Assembly: GCA_945901795.1 (NCBI GenBank)
Contig: CAMDLP010000001.1
Span: forward strand, 93,238 to 157,237
DNA from: Akkermansia muciniphila
GTDB taxonomy: Bacteria; Verrucomicrobiota; Verrucomicrobiia; Verrucomicrobiales; Akkermansiaceae
Length of the DNA stretch: 64,000 nt
Direction: 5' to 3'
This document shows positions 53,673 through 63,042 of this stretch, in pieces. Position numbers and translations under genes: made by a program. The notes below the pieces were generated by a model. It was not told where the DNA came from. It saw nothing but the letters and a program-made list of their open reading frames with translations, and did not search any database. The first letter of the stretch is position 1, and each line of letters opens with the position of its first letter.

Positions 53673-53747
53673 ATGTTCACACGTTTTTCCATCATCCTCA
53701 CTGCCGCTGCTTTGGCTCTCAGCCTGACCTCTTGCTGCTGCCTGTAA
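53673..53747 (+). CDS. Tiny lipoprotein-like ORF (24 aa)
   Basis: ATG 53673 to TAA 53747 encodes a signal-peptide-like segment (MFTRFSIILTAAALALSLTS) ending in a lipobox and three cysteines (SCCCL). The mature part would be about four residues. It directly precedes a proper lipoprotein gene with a similar leader (SSCCSMFG). It may be a genuine short lipopeptide or a duplicated leader. Coding by composition only. Confidence 0.4.
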   Translation: MFTRFSIILTAAALALSLTSCCCL

Positions 53748-53771
53748 ATTTCCCTTAATCCATTAATCACC

Positions 53772-54200
53772 ATGAAAAACCTGCTCCTACTCGTTTCCCT
53801 CGCCGCCGTTTCACTCGGCTTCTCCTCGTGCTGCTCGATGTTCGGCACTGGCAGCAGCCAAACCGCCGGCTACCGCACCGAAACCCGCCAGGTGAAAACC
53901 TGCGGCTACGACATCATCACCAAACAAGTGGTGACTCCCGGCGATTCCAAAAGCGGCAAAGGCGGCATGGTCCAAACCATCGAGGAAAAAGTGCCTCGTT
54001 ATAAGACCGTCACGAAAAAAGTCCGCATCCCGTGCAACCGGTGCACCCGCTTCTACTGCCCGAAAAAAGATTGCTGCGGCACCACTTCAGAATCAACCAT
54101 GCGGATGGCCAGCGCCCAAGGCTCGGTCGGCAGCCCGAACATCGGCCTGATCCCAACCATGAAGCCACTTCCTCTCGGCCCGGTTACGGTCACACCTTGA
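53772..54200 (+). CDS. Lipoprotein with Cys-rich tail, unknown function
   Basis: Lipoprotein of 142 aa. The signal (MKNLLLLVSLAAVSLG) ends at lipobox FSSC. The mature part has repeated Tyr/Lys segments (YRTETRQVKTCGYDIITKQV) and a Cys-rich motif CNRCTRFYCPKKDCC that could bind metal. I recognise no family. It lies within the pdh cluster before an intrinsic terminator. Confidence 0.7.
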   Translation: MKNLLLLVSLAAVSLGFSSCCSMFGTGSSQTAGYRTETRQVKTCGYDIITKQVVTPGDSKSGKGGMVQTIEEKVPRYKTVTKKVRIPCNRCTRFYCPKKDCCGTTSESTMRMASAQGSVGSPNIGLIPTMKPLPLGPVTVTP

Positions 54201-54222
54201 CGCGGTGATTTAATCATTTTTC

Positions 54223-54258
54223 AAAGCGCGGAGGAGTCCTGAACTCCCCGCGCTTTTT
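54223..54258 (+). terminator. Intrinsic terminator after the lipoprotein gene
   Basis: A stem with a 9-bp outer (AAAGCGCGG with CCGCGCTTT) and a 5-bp inner part (GGAGT with ACTCC), followed by T residues on the plus strand. It would end the pdhA-pdhB-lipoprotein transcript before pdhC. Confidence 0.85.
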
Positions 54259-54330
54259 GTTTCCGTAAAAAGACTGGAAATGCTCTGACATTTTCCCATT
54301 CTCACCCCGACTCCACCACCTATCAACATC

Positions 54331-55638
54331 ATGTCTGTGAACATCGAAATGCCCAAACTCTCGGATACCATGACCGAGGGTACCCTCATCAAATGGCACA
54401 AACAGGTCGGCGACTCCGTCGAAATCGGCGATGTCCTCGCTGAAATCGAAACCGACAAGGCCACCATGGAAATGGAAGCTTTCGATGATGGGATCATCAC
54501 CGAGATCCTGCTCCGAGAAGGAGAAAAAGCCCCGATCGGTGGAGTTCTGGCCGTGCTCAACGGGGATTCCGAAGCAGTCCAGATGCCGGCACCGCAAGCT
54601 GCCGTTGCCTTCCCTGCTCCTACCAGCGCGGCTCCCGCACCCACCCCCGCCGCTCCGGTCTCATCCGTTCCCGCGACAGGAGACCGCATCAAAGCATCGC
54701 CACTTGCTCGCAAGGTCGCTGCCGATCTCGGTGTGGATCTTTCCAGCGTCACCGGTTCGGGCCCAGCCGGGCGCATCGTCAAGGACGACATCCAAGCCGC
54801 CGCCGCCTCACCTGTTAAACCGGTCACCGCGCCCTCGTCCGAAGCATCTGCCGCCGCCGCACTCGCAGCGTCTATCAAATCCAAATCAGTTGCGCCCGCG
54901 CCCGCCGCAATTTCCTCTCCCCAGGCGATCGTGCCAGCCGCCAAGGAAGGTGACGCGATCATCCAGCTCAGCTCGATGCGCAAAATCATCGCCTCGCGCC
55001 TGCTCACCTCCAAGACCACCATCCCCCATTTCTATCTGCACGTCGAAGTGGACGCCGCACCTCTCATGGCGCTTCGAGCCCAGGTGAACGAACAGGCAGA
55101 AAAAACCCACGGCAACAAATACTCCGTCAACGATTTCATCCTCAAAGCCGTCATCAACGCCGCCGAAACCGTGCCGGCCGTCAACGCCTCCTTCGCCGGC
55201 GATCACATCGTGAAATACAAACACGTCGGTCTATCGGTCGCCATCGCCGTCGAGGACGGCCTGGTCACTCCGGTGATCAAACAAGCCGAATCGAAATCGC
55301 TCCTCGCCATCTCCCGCGCCGTCAAGGACTTCGCCGTCCGCGCCAAGGACAGGAAGCTGAAGCCCGATGAATTCGACGGTGGCACTATCACCGTTTCAAA
55401 TCTCGGCGCCTGGGGCATCGAATCCTTCGACGCCATTGTCAATCCGCCGCAAGCCGCCATTCTATCCGTCGGCGCCGCCCTCGAAAAACCCGTCGTCAGA
55501 AACGGCCAGATCGTTCCAGGCCTGCGCATGAATCTCGGACTGTCCTGCGACCACCGCGTCGTCGATGGCGCGGTCGCCGCCCAGTTCCTATCAGAAGTCA
55601 AAAAGCTGATCGAACAACCCGCGCTGATGCTTCTCTGA
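54331..55638 (+). CDS. pdhC: Pyruvate dehydrogenase E2 component (dihydrolipoamide acetyltransferase)
   Basis: E2 of 435 aa. One lipoyl domain (1-76) with K43 in EIETDKATME, an Ala/Pro hinge, a peripheral-subunit-binding domain (about 110-146; ASPLARKVAADLGVDLS and SGPAGRIVKDDI) and a catalytic domain with the active site SCDHRVVDGA (H408, D412). It forms the core of the PDH complex. A terminator between it and the lipoprotein gene suggests its own promoter at 54259-54330. No E3 (lpd) gene is in the window. Confidence 0.94.
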   Translation: MSVNIEMPKLSDTMTEGTLIKWHKQVGDSVEIGDVLAEIETDKATMEMEAFDDGIITEILLREGEKAPIGGVLAVLNGDSEAVQMPAPQAAVAFPAPTSAAPAPTPAAPVSSVPATGDRIKASPLARKVAADLGVDLSSVTGSGPAGRIVKDDIQAAAASPVKPVTAPSSEASAAAALAASIKSKSVAPAPAAISSPQAIVPAAKEGDAIIQLSSMRKIIASRLLTSKTTIPHFYLHVEVDAAPLMALRAQVNEQAEKTHGNKYSVNDFILKAVINAAETVPAVNASFAGDHIVKYKHVGLSVAIAVEDGLVTPVIKQAESKSLLAISRAVKDFAVRAKDRKLKPDEFDGGTITVSNLGAWGIESFDAIVNPPQAAILSVGAALEKPVVRNGQIVPGLRMNLGLSCDHRVVDGAVAAQFLSEVKKLIEQPALMLL

Positions 55639-55684
55639 GCCTCCGAACCCGCTTCCGCAGACACGACTCGCAACCCAATCATTC

Positions 55685-55719
55685 GAAGCCTCCCAGCACA
55701 CTGCAGGGAGGCTTCTTTC
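55685..55719 (+). terminator. Intrinsic terminator after pdhC
   Basis: A 10-bp perfect stem (GAAGCCTCCC with GGGAGGCTTC), an 11-base loop and a TTTC tail. It ends the pdhC transcript. Confidence 0.85.
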
Positions 55720-56056
55720 GTTGAGGACCATCCTTTCGCAGGCCTGCTTTGGACTAAAAACAAAGATCACTCCGGCCTTTCTCTTCTTGATGATTTCTTT
55801 ATTTTTGAACCTATAAGATCTTCTTCTTCATAGTGTGAACAAGCCGGAAAATTCCTTGTTCCCCAGCTTCACCACGCGGGTTCCACGGCAGGAACAAGTT
55901 GGGCACTGCGCTGCACGACGTCGGAATGAACTGCGGATTTTTGAAACGTCGGCTGGTTCCGCCCACTCATTCCGATGTTATTCCCAGACTTTTCCCGGGT
56001 TCTTGAAAATAGCCGAGCTTGCGGGATTCAAGCGAACCGTCGCACCATCTCCACAC
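55720..56056. other. Intergenic leader before the SDR gene
   Basis: No gene is convincing. The first part (55740-55835) is AT-rich and could hold a promoter. Then come an inverted repeat (CTTGTTCC at 55855-55862 with GGAACAAG at 55892-55899) and a second pair of GGAATGA/TCATTCC elements near 55925 and 55965. They may form leader RNA structure; an open frame from GTG 55835 in frame with the SDR has no family residues. Confidence 0.4.
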
Positions 56057-56701
56057 GTGAAAAATTTGGTCATCACAGGTGCCAGCGGCGGTTTGGGAAA
56101 AGCGCTTGCAGTGGCTTTCGCAGACGTCGGCTGGGACGTCGGGACGCCAAGTCGCAGCGAGCTTGATGTCACTGACCCGAAAGCGATGCGCAGCTACTTT
56201 GAGTCACGCCCGATCGATCTTCTCGTGTGCGCCGCCGGGATCGTCCGGGATGCCCCGCTGGCCCTCATGCGGGAAAATCAGTGGGACGAGGTTTTCGCGG
56301 TAAATTATCAAGGCGCGGCCAATTGCGCGGCTGCGGTTCTACCCGGAATGATCCGGCGGGGCCATGGTCACATTGTCTTTATTTCGAGCTATTCCGCGCT
56401 TCACCCGGCCACCGGACAGGCAGCTTATGCGGCGTCGAAAGCGGCGTTGCTCGGGTTGGCCTCCGATCTCGCCGCCAGGCACGGTGCGTCGAATATCCGG
56501 ATCAACTCCGTTCTACCCGGATTCATGGAAACGCGAATGACGCAAGCCGTGTCCGGACCGCGCAAAACTCAAATTCTGGCAGATCACACCTTGGGTCGCT
56601 TCAACACGCCGGACGCGGTTGCGAAATTCATCCGTCATCTTCACGAGGACCTTCCCCACACCTCCGGCCAGGTCTTTCAATTGGACAGCCGGATTTCCTG
56701 A
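56057..56701 (+). CDS. SDR family oxidoreductase (FabG-like)
   Basis: Short-chain dehydrogenase of 214 aa. The NAD(P) motif is TGASGGLGKAL, followed by CAAGIVRDAPL, catalytic Ser in FISSYSA, the YxxxK active site YAASK and GFMETRM. Classical SDR of the 3-oxoacyl-ACP reductase type. GTG 56057 was chosen because the family begins exactly there; the longer open frame upstream lies in the leader. The substrate is unknown. Confidence 0.85.
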   Translation: MKNLVITGASGGLGKALAVAFADVGWDVGTPSRSELDVTDPKAMRSYFESRPIDLLVCAAGIVRDAPLALMRENQWDEVFAVNYQGAANCAAAVLPGMIRRGHGHIVFISSYSALHPATGQAAYAASKAALLGLASDLAARHGASNIRINSVLPGFMETRMTQAVSGPRKTQILADHTLGRFNTPDAVAKFIRHLHEDLPHTSGQVFQLDSRIS

Positions 56702-56819
56702 TTGGAATAAAACTCAAAGGGTTGGACAAATCTTGCCCAGCGTCTTGAATCTCCGCACTCGTTGATCCATGGAAATCCATGATCGCGTAAATCCTCAAAT
56801 GCGAACCCCTGATCATCCG

Positions 56820-57104
56820 ATGAAAATCACCAAGAATAAATTCGCCAACGAAGAAGTCGTCCTCGATTTCCACGAATACGAAGGCTGCGAGTTCACCAAC
56901 TGCCGCTTCGTCGTCCTCGGCTACGGCCCCTTCGCGCTCAACCAGTGCGAGGTGACCAACTGCGAGTTCACCTTCGCCGGTCCTGCCGCCAGCACGATCC
57001 AGACAATGTCCACCATCTATCACAACATCGGCGAGCAGGGCAAACAACTCATCGAAGGCACCTTCGATCAGATCCGCAACGCCGACGCTAACAAGCCGGG
57101 CTAA
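56820..57104 (+). CDS. Small protein with pentapeptide-like Cys/Asn stretches
   Basis: Protein of 94 aa. Residues 22-55 have the alternating pattern EGCEFTNCRFVVLGYGPFAL, then CEVTNCEFTF, which resembles one or two turns of a pentapeptide-repeat-type beta helix. The rest (TIYHNIGEQGKQLIEGTFDQI) is helical. ATG 56820 is preferred over ATG 56769. Not a family I can name; hypothetical proteins of this type are common in Verrucomicrobiota. Confidence 0.6.
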   Translation: MKITKNKFANEEVVLDFHEYEGCEFTNCRFVVLGYGPFALNQCEVTNCEFTFAGPAASTIQTMSTIYHNIGEQGKQLIEGTFDQIRNADANKPG

Positions 57105-57183
57105 ATTCGGTCCTTTTGAAAAATACGCCCGACGTGGATGGTATCCACTTGGCTAAGAAAACTTTATCCAATCCCATCCCACC

Positions 57184-59469
57184 GTGCGTCACCTGATTCT
57201 TTTTTTCCTGCTCATCTGCCCACTTCACGCGGCGCAGCCTCTTGAAATCGGTTTCAGCCGGCTGCCTTCCGGTGGCGAGGAGATCAACTCGGCCAAGGAA
57301 TTCGGCGCCTCGGACGCCTCACTGGCCTCCAACTGGGAAAGCCGGGCGCAACCGGTCGGAAACGGCCGGATCGGAGCAATGGTCTTCGGCAGTCCACTGC
57401 GGGAACGCATCCAGTTTAACGACAGCAGCCTGTGGACCGGCGGCGCCAACCCGTCCGGGGGTTACGACGTCAAGGAATTCGGATGCTATCAGAATTTCGG
57501 CGATTTGTATCTTGAAATGGAGACCGGGCCCCGGCCGGTAGGATCCACTCCCGAGGGGTTTTCCAGAACGCTGAATCTCGCGGACGCCGTCCAACGCACC
57601 GTCTGGAAACAGGCGGGAACCACCTTCACCCGTGAGGTTTTCGCCAGCCATCCGGACCAGGTCATCATCGTCCGCATCACCGCCGACCAACCGGGAAAAG
57701 TCGCCGGAAAACTGAAACTCACCGGAGCCCATGGCGAGGCCAGCACGACTCTCGGCACTTCCACCGCCTTTTCCGGCAGGCTTCCTAACGACCTTCGTTA
57801 CGCCGCGCGTGTGGACGTGTCCTGTGACGGCGGCAAGGTGACAACTTCCGGCGATGAGGTTTCTTGGTCGGGGAATTCCGCGACACTCGTGCTCGCCGCC
57901 GCCACCGATTACGCGCTTGATCCCGTGAAAAAGTTCCGTTCGGGCGTCAATCCTGTCGAGACCGTCGGCAAACAGGTCGCCGCCGTCACGGACAAAAATT
58001 ATGAAACCCTCAAGGCGGCGCATATCGCGGATTTCCAATCGCTGATGGGCCGCGTCGATCTCGATCTGGGACCGCCACCTGTTGGAAAATCCATCGAAGA
58101 CCGCTTGAACGCCTACAAGGACGGCGCCGCCGATCCGCATCTGGAGGCGCTGATGTTCCAATATGGCCGCTATCTGCTGATCTCAAGCTCCCGCGGATTC
58201 CTGCCAGCCAACCTGCAGGGTCTCTGGAACGACTGCAACAAGCCCGCGTGGTATTCCGACTACCACACGAACATCAACCTCCAGATGAACTACTGGCTCG
58301 CCGAGCCAGCCAACCTAGCCGAGTGCGTGCGGCCGCTCATCGATTGGACGGTGGCGATGATCCCAGGCAGCCGCACGGCCACCTTGAAGGAGTTCGGCGA
58401 GAAAACCCCCGGCTGGACGATGCGCACGTCCGTGAATATTTTCGGCGGAAACGGCTGGAAGTGGAACCTTCCCTCCTCCGCGTGGCTCGCCCAGCACTTT
58501 TGGGATCACTACGCGTTCACCGGCGACAAGATTTATCTAGCGGAAACCGCATGGCCTGTCCTGCGTGACGTTTCAGAATTCTGGCTCGATCACCTCGTCG
58601 AAAAAGACGGCAAGCTCATCGTGCCGCAAGGTTGGTCACCCGAGCACGGTCCGCGCGAAGACGGCGCGGCGCATGACCAGCAAATCGTCTGGGACCTTTT
58701 CACCAACCTGCTCGATGCGTCCAAAGCGCTCGGCAAAAAGGATGCGCTCGTCGAAAAAACCGATGCCGCCCGCGAGAAACTGCTAGGCCCGAAGATCGGT
58801 TCATGGGGACAAATCATGGAGTGGACCACCGAGCGCCCGGAGCTTGAAAAATCCGGCCACCGCCACACCTCCCACTTGTTCGCCGTGCATCCCGGCCGTC
58901 AGATCAGCCTGACTGGCACGCCCGATCTAGCGAAAGCCGCAGCCGTCTCCCTGGAGGCTCGTGGCACCTCCGGCGACTCCCGCCGTTCTTGGACCTGGGC
59001 ATGGCGGACCGCCTTGTGGGCGCGCCTCGGCGAGGGCGGGAAGGCCGCGGACATGATCCGCGGCCTGCTCACCTTCAACACGCTGCCCAACCTGTTCACC
59101 TCGCACCCGCCGTTCCAGATCGATGGCAACCTCGGCATCACCGCCGGCATTTGCGAGACCTTGCTGCAGTCGCACGCGGACGAGATCTCGCTTCTCCCCG
59201 CAGTCCCTCCCGGATGGAAAACCGGCAGCGTGAGCGGTCTCAAGGCGCGTGGAAATTTCGGCGTCGATATGCGGTGGAAGGACGGCAAGCTCACCGCCGC
59301 CACCATCCGTTCGAAATTGGGGAATCCCGTGGTCCTCCGCATCCATGGCAATCCGGCGTCCATCACGATCCAGGAAAAATCCGGTGGCAGCACCCTGCTC
59401 ACCGCGCAGGACGGCGTCTTTCGTTTCCCCACCCGCGCCAAGACGGAGTATCAGATTACAGCAGGGTGA
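57184..59469 (+). CDS. Glycoside hydrolase family 95 (alpha-L-fucosidase type)
   Basis: Exported enzyme of 761 aa with signal peptide ([14 protein letters not shown]). It starts with the GH95 N-terminal beta domain ([21 protein letters not shown]) and has an (alpha/alpha)6 barrel with the catalytic regions: [10 protein letters not shown] (asparagine pair), [14 protein letters not shown] (general acid Glu) and [12 protein letters not shown] (Asp). By family knowledge it inverts alpha-1,2-L-fucosides or related galactosides from mucins, milk or algal glycans. The start is GTG 57184. Confidence 0.9.
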   Translation: MRHLILFFLLICPLHAAQPLEIGFSRLPSGGEEINSAKEFGASDASLASNWESRAQPVGNGRIGAMVFGSPLRERIQFNDSSLWTGGANPSGGYDVKEFGCYQNFGDLYLEMETGPRPVGSTPEGFSRTLNLADAVQRTVWKQAGTTFTREVFASHPDQVIIVRITADQPGKVAGKLKLTGAHGEASTTLGTSTAFSGRLPNDLRYAARVDVSCDGGKVTTSGDEVSWSGNSATLVLAAATDYALDPVKKFRSGVNPVETVGKQVAAVTDKNYETLKAAHIADFQSLMGRVDLDLGPPPVGKSIEDRLNAYKDGAADPHLEALMFQYGRYLLISSSRGFLPANLQGLWNDCNKPAWYSDYHTNINLQMNYWLAEPANLAECVRPLIDWTVAMIPGSRTATLKEFGEKTPGWTMRTSVNIFGGNGWKWNLPSSAWLAQHFWDHYAFTGDKIYLAETAWPVLRDVSEFWLDHLVEKDGKLIVPQGWSPEHGPREDGAAHDQQIVWDLFTNLLDASKALGKKDALVEKTDAAREKLLGPKIGSWGQIMEWTTERPELEKSGHRHTSHLFAVHPGRQISLTGTPDLAKAAAVSLEARGTSGDSRRSWTWAWRTALWARLGEGGKAADMIRGLLTFNTLPNLFTSHPPFQIDGNLGITAGICETLLQSHADEISLLPAVPPGWKTGSVSGLKARGNFGVDMRWKDGKLTAATIRSKLGNPVVLRIHGNPASITIQEKSGGSTLLTAQDGVFRFPTRAKTEYQITAG

Positions 59470-59548
59470 TTGTTTTGTTGGAAATTTTTTGAATTCTTCC
59501 AACGACGGAGTGCTTGCGCCCCGACCGGCAGCCCGGCACGTTATTGGG

Positions 59549-60976
59549 GTGATTCGGAAATTCCTCAGCTTGTTTGCGGCATCCGCCGGGCTTGTGTCCG
59601 CGAGTTCCGCACAGGTGGAGACTCCTCCCGCCGCGGCGGCCCCCGCGAAAGTGGTCGTGATCCCGCTCCGCGAACAAATCGCAAAACCCGAACTCTACAT
59701 TCTCCGCCGCGCACTGAAAGAGGCCATCGAGCAACAGGTGGACACCGTCGTCCTCGACATGGAGACCCCGGGCGGCTCCCTGGATGTCACCTTCGAGATG
59801 CTCAAGGCGCTTGGGAAATTTCCGGGAAAGACGGTCACCTATATCAACCGCGAGGCCATCTCCGCCGGCGCGCTCATCTCCGCCAGCACCGATGAAATCT
59901 ATTTCGCGCCCGACGGGATCATCGGCGCGGCCGCTCCCGTGCTCGCCACCGGCCAGGACATCGAAGGCGCCATGCACGGGAAAATCGTCAGCTATCTCAA
60001 GGCCAAAGTCCGCTCCATTTCCGAGGGCAAGGGTTACCGCGGCGAGGTGATCTCAGCGATGATCGACATCGATTCCGAGTTCAAGATCGGGGATGAGGTG
60101 ATCAAACAAAAAGGCGAACTGCTTTCCCTAACCGCGCAGGAGGCCGTGAAGACTTACGGGGATCCGCCGCAACCGCTGCTTGGCGCGGGAATCGCGGACA
60201 ACCTCGGAGCCTTGTTAGACCGTCTTCATGGCGCGGGAAATTATTCCGTGCAAAGACTCGAAGTCACCTGGTCCGAAAAACTCGCGCAATACCTCACCCG
60301 GATCACGCCCTTCCTGCTCGGGCTCGGATTGCTGTGTCTGTTCATCGAGTTCAAAACCCCCGGATTCGGAGTGTTCGGAATTTCCGGGATCAGCCTGCTC
60401 GGGTTGGTCTTCTTCGGGCAATTCGTGGCGGGCCTCTCGGGCCACGAGCCAATCCTGTTCTTCCTGCTAGGGTTGACCCTGGTGGCCGTCGAGCTGTTCC
60501 TTTTTCCCGGCGTGATGCTGCTCGCGGTGGCCGGGGGAGCGCTGATGTTAGGCTCACTGGTCTGGGCGATGGCAGATCTCTGGCCCAGCGAGCCGATCCC
60601 GATTTCCGGCGACGTGTTCGTGATGCCCTTGGTGAACGTGCTGGCCGGGGTGGTCCTGGCGGTGTTGCTGTTCATCGCGCTGTTGAAGTATCTTCCTAAC
60701 GGCGGGCTGTGGGATCACATGGTGCTCAACGCCGTTGTCGCGGGTGAGCCGCTTGCGGCGCGTGCCTTGACCGGTCGCGGACTTGGAGAACTCGCTGCCG
60801 CGAGCCTCGTCGCCAGAACCGGCATCGCCGCCACCGCGCTTTTCCCTAGCGGGCAGGTGGAAATCAATGGCAGGCGCTACGAGGCGCGGCTGGCGATGGG
60901 ATTTGCCGAGGCGCGCACGCCGGTGATCGTCACCGGGCTTGCGGAGTTCGGACTGATCGTGGAGGTTTTGTCATGA
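59549..60976 (+). CDS. Long-form NfeD protein (ClpP-like serine protease plus membrane and OB domains)
   Basis: Protein of 475 aa. Signal or anchor helix (about 5-25); ClpP/SppA-type domain (about 45-250) with VVLDMETPGGSLDV and the serine-containing REAISAGALISAS; four membrane helices (about 270-400); and a C-terminal OB-like NfeD domain (about 400-475: LVARTGIAATALFPSGQVEINGRR, in part). The long form cleaves stomatin-like partners in archaea. GTG 59549 overlaps the end of the GH95 spacer. It overlaps the next gene by 4 bases (ATGA). Confidence 0.85.
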   Translation: MIRKFLSLFAASAGLVSASSAQVETPPAAAAPAKVVVIPLREQIAKPELYILRRALKEAIEQQVDTVVLDMETPGGSLDVTFEMLKALGKFPGKTVTYINREAISAGALISASTDEIYFAPDGIIGAAAPVLATGQDIEGAMHGKIVSYLKAKVRSISEGKGYRGEVISAMIDIDSEFKIGDEVIKQKGELLSLTAQEAVKTYGDPPQPLLGAGIADNLGALLDRLHGAGNYSVQRLEVTWSEKLAQYLTRITPFLLGLGLLCLFIEFKTPGFGVFGISGISLLGLVFFGQFVAGLSGHEPILFFLLGLTLVAVELFLFPGVMLLAVAGGALMLGSLVWAMADLWPSEPIPISGDVFVMPLVNVLAGVVLAVLLFIALLKYLPNGGLWDHMVLNAVVAGEPLAARALTGRGLGELAAASLVARTGIAATALFPSGQVEINGRRYEARLAMGFAEARTPVIVTGLAEFGLIVEVLS

Positions 60977-61446
60977 CGCTGATCATTCTGCTATTTGCCA
61001 TCGGGATCCTGCTCATCGCGGTCGAGGTGATCGTGCCCGGCGGGATTCTCGGCTCGATCGGCGCGCTGATGATGTTCGGCGGCTGCGTCATGGCTTTCCT
61101 GGAATACGGAACCACCGGCGGAATCGTCGCGGTCATCGCCGCCTTCGTGATCGGCGGCTTGGCGGTCGTCTTGGAATTCCGGATCCTGCCGAGAACCAAG
61201 TTAGGCAAACGCGCCTTTCTCACTCACGAAATCACCTCCGTGAGCGCGGCCTTCGGCAAGGAGGCCCTAGACCTGGTAGGCAAGTCCGCCGAGGCGCTCA
61301 CCATGCTCTCGCCCAGCGGTTACGTTCGCGTCGATGGCCACCGCTATGAAGCTTTCTGCCAGTCCGGCCAGGTCCCCGCAGGTTCCGCGCTCGAAATCAT
61401 CGGCGCGGATAATTTCCGTCTCATCGTCGCTCTCACCAAAAACTAA
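60973..61446 (+). CDS. Short-form NfeD-like protein
   Basis: Protein of 157 aa with four N-terminal membrane helices (about 3-25, 30-48, 52-72) and a C-terminal OB-fold (about 90-155; LSPSGYVRVDGHRYEAF). It is the short, protease-free NfeD type. ATG 60973 overlaps the preceding stop; floA follows 16 bases later. The usual gene order for this membrane-domain system. Confidence 0.85.
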   Translation: MTLIILLFAIGILLIAVEVIVPGGILGSIGALMMFGGCVMAFLEYGTTGGIVAVIAAFVIGGLAVVLEFRILPRTKLGKRAFLTHEITSVSAAFGKEALDLVGKSAEALTMLSPSGYVRVDGHRYEAFCQSGQVPAGSALEIIGADNFRLIVALTKN

Positions 61447-61461
61447 CTAAACACCACCACC

Positions 61462-62457
61462 ATGTTTCCCACCATCATCCTCGTCGTCATCGCCATCGCA
61501 GGCCTGCTGCTTTTCGGCATCATCCTCTCCTTCTTCAGCGTGTGGCTCCGCGCCTGGCTCGCCGGCGCCTATGTCGGATTCATCGAACTCGTCGCCATGC
61601 GCCTCCGCCAGGTGCCCTACGGCATGGTGGTTGATGCGCGGATCACCGCGAAGAAGGCCGGCATCGAGATTCCTATCAACGACATCGAGGCCCACTTCCT
61701 CGCCGGCGGAAATGTCATCCCGTCCATCCAGGCGCTCATCGCCGCGCAGAAAGCCGGCATCGCCCTGGATTGGAACCGCACCTGCGCGATCGATCTCGCC
61801 ACCAAGGGCTCCGGAAAAAGTGTCGTTGAAGCCGTCCGCACTTCGGTCGATCCGAAAGTTATCGACTGCCCGAACCCAGCGTCCGGCCGCACCACCATCG
61901 ACGGCGTCGCCAAGGACGGCATCCAGGTGAAAGTCCGCGCCCGCGTCACCGTCCGCACCAATCTCGACCGCTTCGTCGGCGGCGCGAAGGAGGAAACCAT
62001 CATCGCCCGCGTCGGCGAGGGCATCGTCACCACCATCGGCATGGCCGAAAGTTACAAGACGGTTCTGGAATCGCCCGACAGTATTTCAAAAACCGTGCTC
62101 CACCGCGGCCTCGATGTGGGAACCGCCTTTGAAATCCTCTCCATCGACATCGCCGACGTGGATGTCGGTGAAAACGTCGGTGCCCAGCTCCAGGAAGCCC
62201 AAGCCGAGGCGAATAAGAACATGGCCCAAGCCCAAGCCGAAATCCGCCGCGCCGCCGCCGTTGCTCTCGAACAGGAAATGATCGCCCGCGTCGCGGAAAT
62301 GAAAGCCAAGGTCGTCGAGGCCGAAGCCCAAGTGCCGCTCGCTATCGCCGAAGCCTTCCGCAGCGGCCGTCTCGGCGTGATGGATTATTACAAGATGGAA
62401 AACGTCAAAGCCGACACCCAGATGCGCACCAACATCTCGAAGCCCGAAGGCACCTGA
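61462..62457 (+). CDS. floA: Flotillin-like protein FloA
   Basis: Bacterial flotillin of 331 aa organising functional membrane microdomains. An N-terminal membrane hairpin (about 4-28), the SPFH/band-7 domain (about 40-190; [21 protein letters not shown], in part) and a C-terminal Ala/Glu-rich coiled coil (about 225-300; [19 protein letters not shown]). FloA (YqfA) is usually encoded with an NfeD protein (YqeZ, YqfB cluster in Bacillus). The product ends KPEGT. The gene after it is separated by two palindromic hairpins. Confidence 0.92.
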   Translation: MFPTIILVVIAIAGLLLFGIILSFFSVWLRAWLAGAYVGFIELVAMRLRQVPYGMVVDARITAKKAGIEIPINDIEAHFLAGGNVIPSIQALIAAQKAGIALDWNRTCAIDLATKGSGKSVVEAVRTSVDPKVIDCPNPASGRTTIDGVAKDGIQVKVRARVTVRTNLDRFVGGAKEETIIARVGEGIVTTIGMAESYKTVLESPDSISKTVLHRGLDVGTAFEILSIDIADVDVGENVGAQLQEAQAEANKNMAQAQAEIRRAAAVALEQEMIARVAEMKAKVVEAEAQVPLAIAEAFRSGRLGVMDYYKMENVKADTQMRTNISKPEGT

Positions 62458-62467
62458 TGAAAGTGGC

Positions 62468-62515
62468 TGGAGCGTCTCGCTCCAGACCGTTGCAGGAGGC
62501 GTCCCCGCCTCCTGA
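62468..62515. repeat. Two tandem perfect hairpins in the floA operon
   Basis: 62468-62486 is an 8-bp stem (CTGGAGCG) with loop TCT; 62494-62515 is a 9-bp stem (CAGGAGGCG) with loop TCCC. Both are perfect and are separated by 7 bases. They lie between floA and the following gene and may act as mRNA-stabilising or attenuating elements, or be mobile REP-like repeats. Confidence 0.75.
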
Positions 62516-62535
62516 ACCACCTAACTTAAAAAGTC

Positions 62536-63042
62536 ATGAACTGGATTTTCGACAATTTTCAAATCGTCATCCTCATCGCGCTCGGCCTCGGTTCGGTGGT
62601 GAAAAACCTGCTGGAGTCGAAGGCCAAGCAGAAGCGAGAGCAGGAGGAAGAATACGATCCCGGAGAGGTTTTCGCGCCGTACGAGGATTATCGCGAACCG
62701 GCGATGCCTTCCGTTCCGCCGCCGCTCACCCGGCAGGTTGTTCCCCACTCCCAGCGGGAAAGCGGCTACGACGAGGCGGTCGCCATCGAGACGGCCAAAG
62801 CCCTCAAACACCAGCAAGACCTCGCCGAGCGCCTGCGCCAGATTCGCGACACCAAAGCCACCACCACCGGCGGTGCGGCAGCCACCCGCGCCCGCGTCGC
62901 CAATAAAGGCGCGGCGAAGTCCGCCGTGCAGGTTCCCGCAGGCATCCGCGCGCGCCTCCGCGATCCGCTAGAAGTCCGCCGCGCCTTCGTCATGCGGGAA
63001 ATCCTCGATCCTCCGCTCAGCCTCCGTTCACCTGGAACCTGA
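62536..63042 (+). CDS. Single-helix protein of unknown function downstream of floA
   Basis: Protein of 168 aa. Residues 5-22 are a membrane anchor, then a charged, probably disordered linker (KQKREQEEEYDPGEVFAPYE) and a helical region with KALKHQQDLAERLRQI, ending in a basic segment. No named family. It is in the same direction as floA, 78 bases after it, and may be part of the microdomain operon. Confidence 0.65.
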   Translation: MNWIFDNFQIVILIALGLGSVVKNLLESKAKQKREQEEEYDPGEVFAPYEDYREPAMPSVPPPLTRQVVPHSQRESGYDEAVAIETAKALKHQQDLAERLRQIRDTKATTTGGAAATRARVANKGAAKSAVQVPAGIRARLRDPLEVRRAFVMREILDPPLSLRSPGT

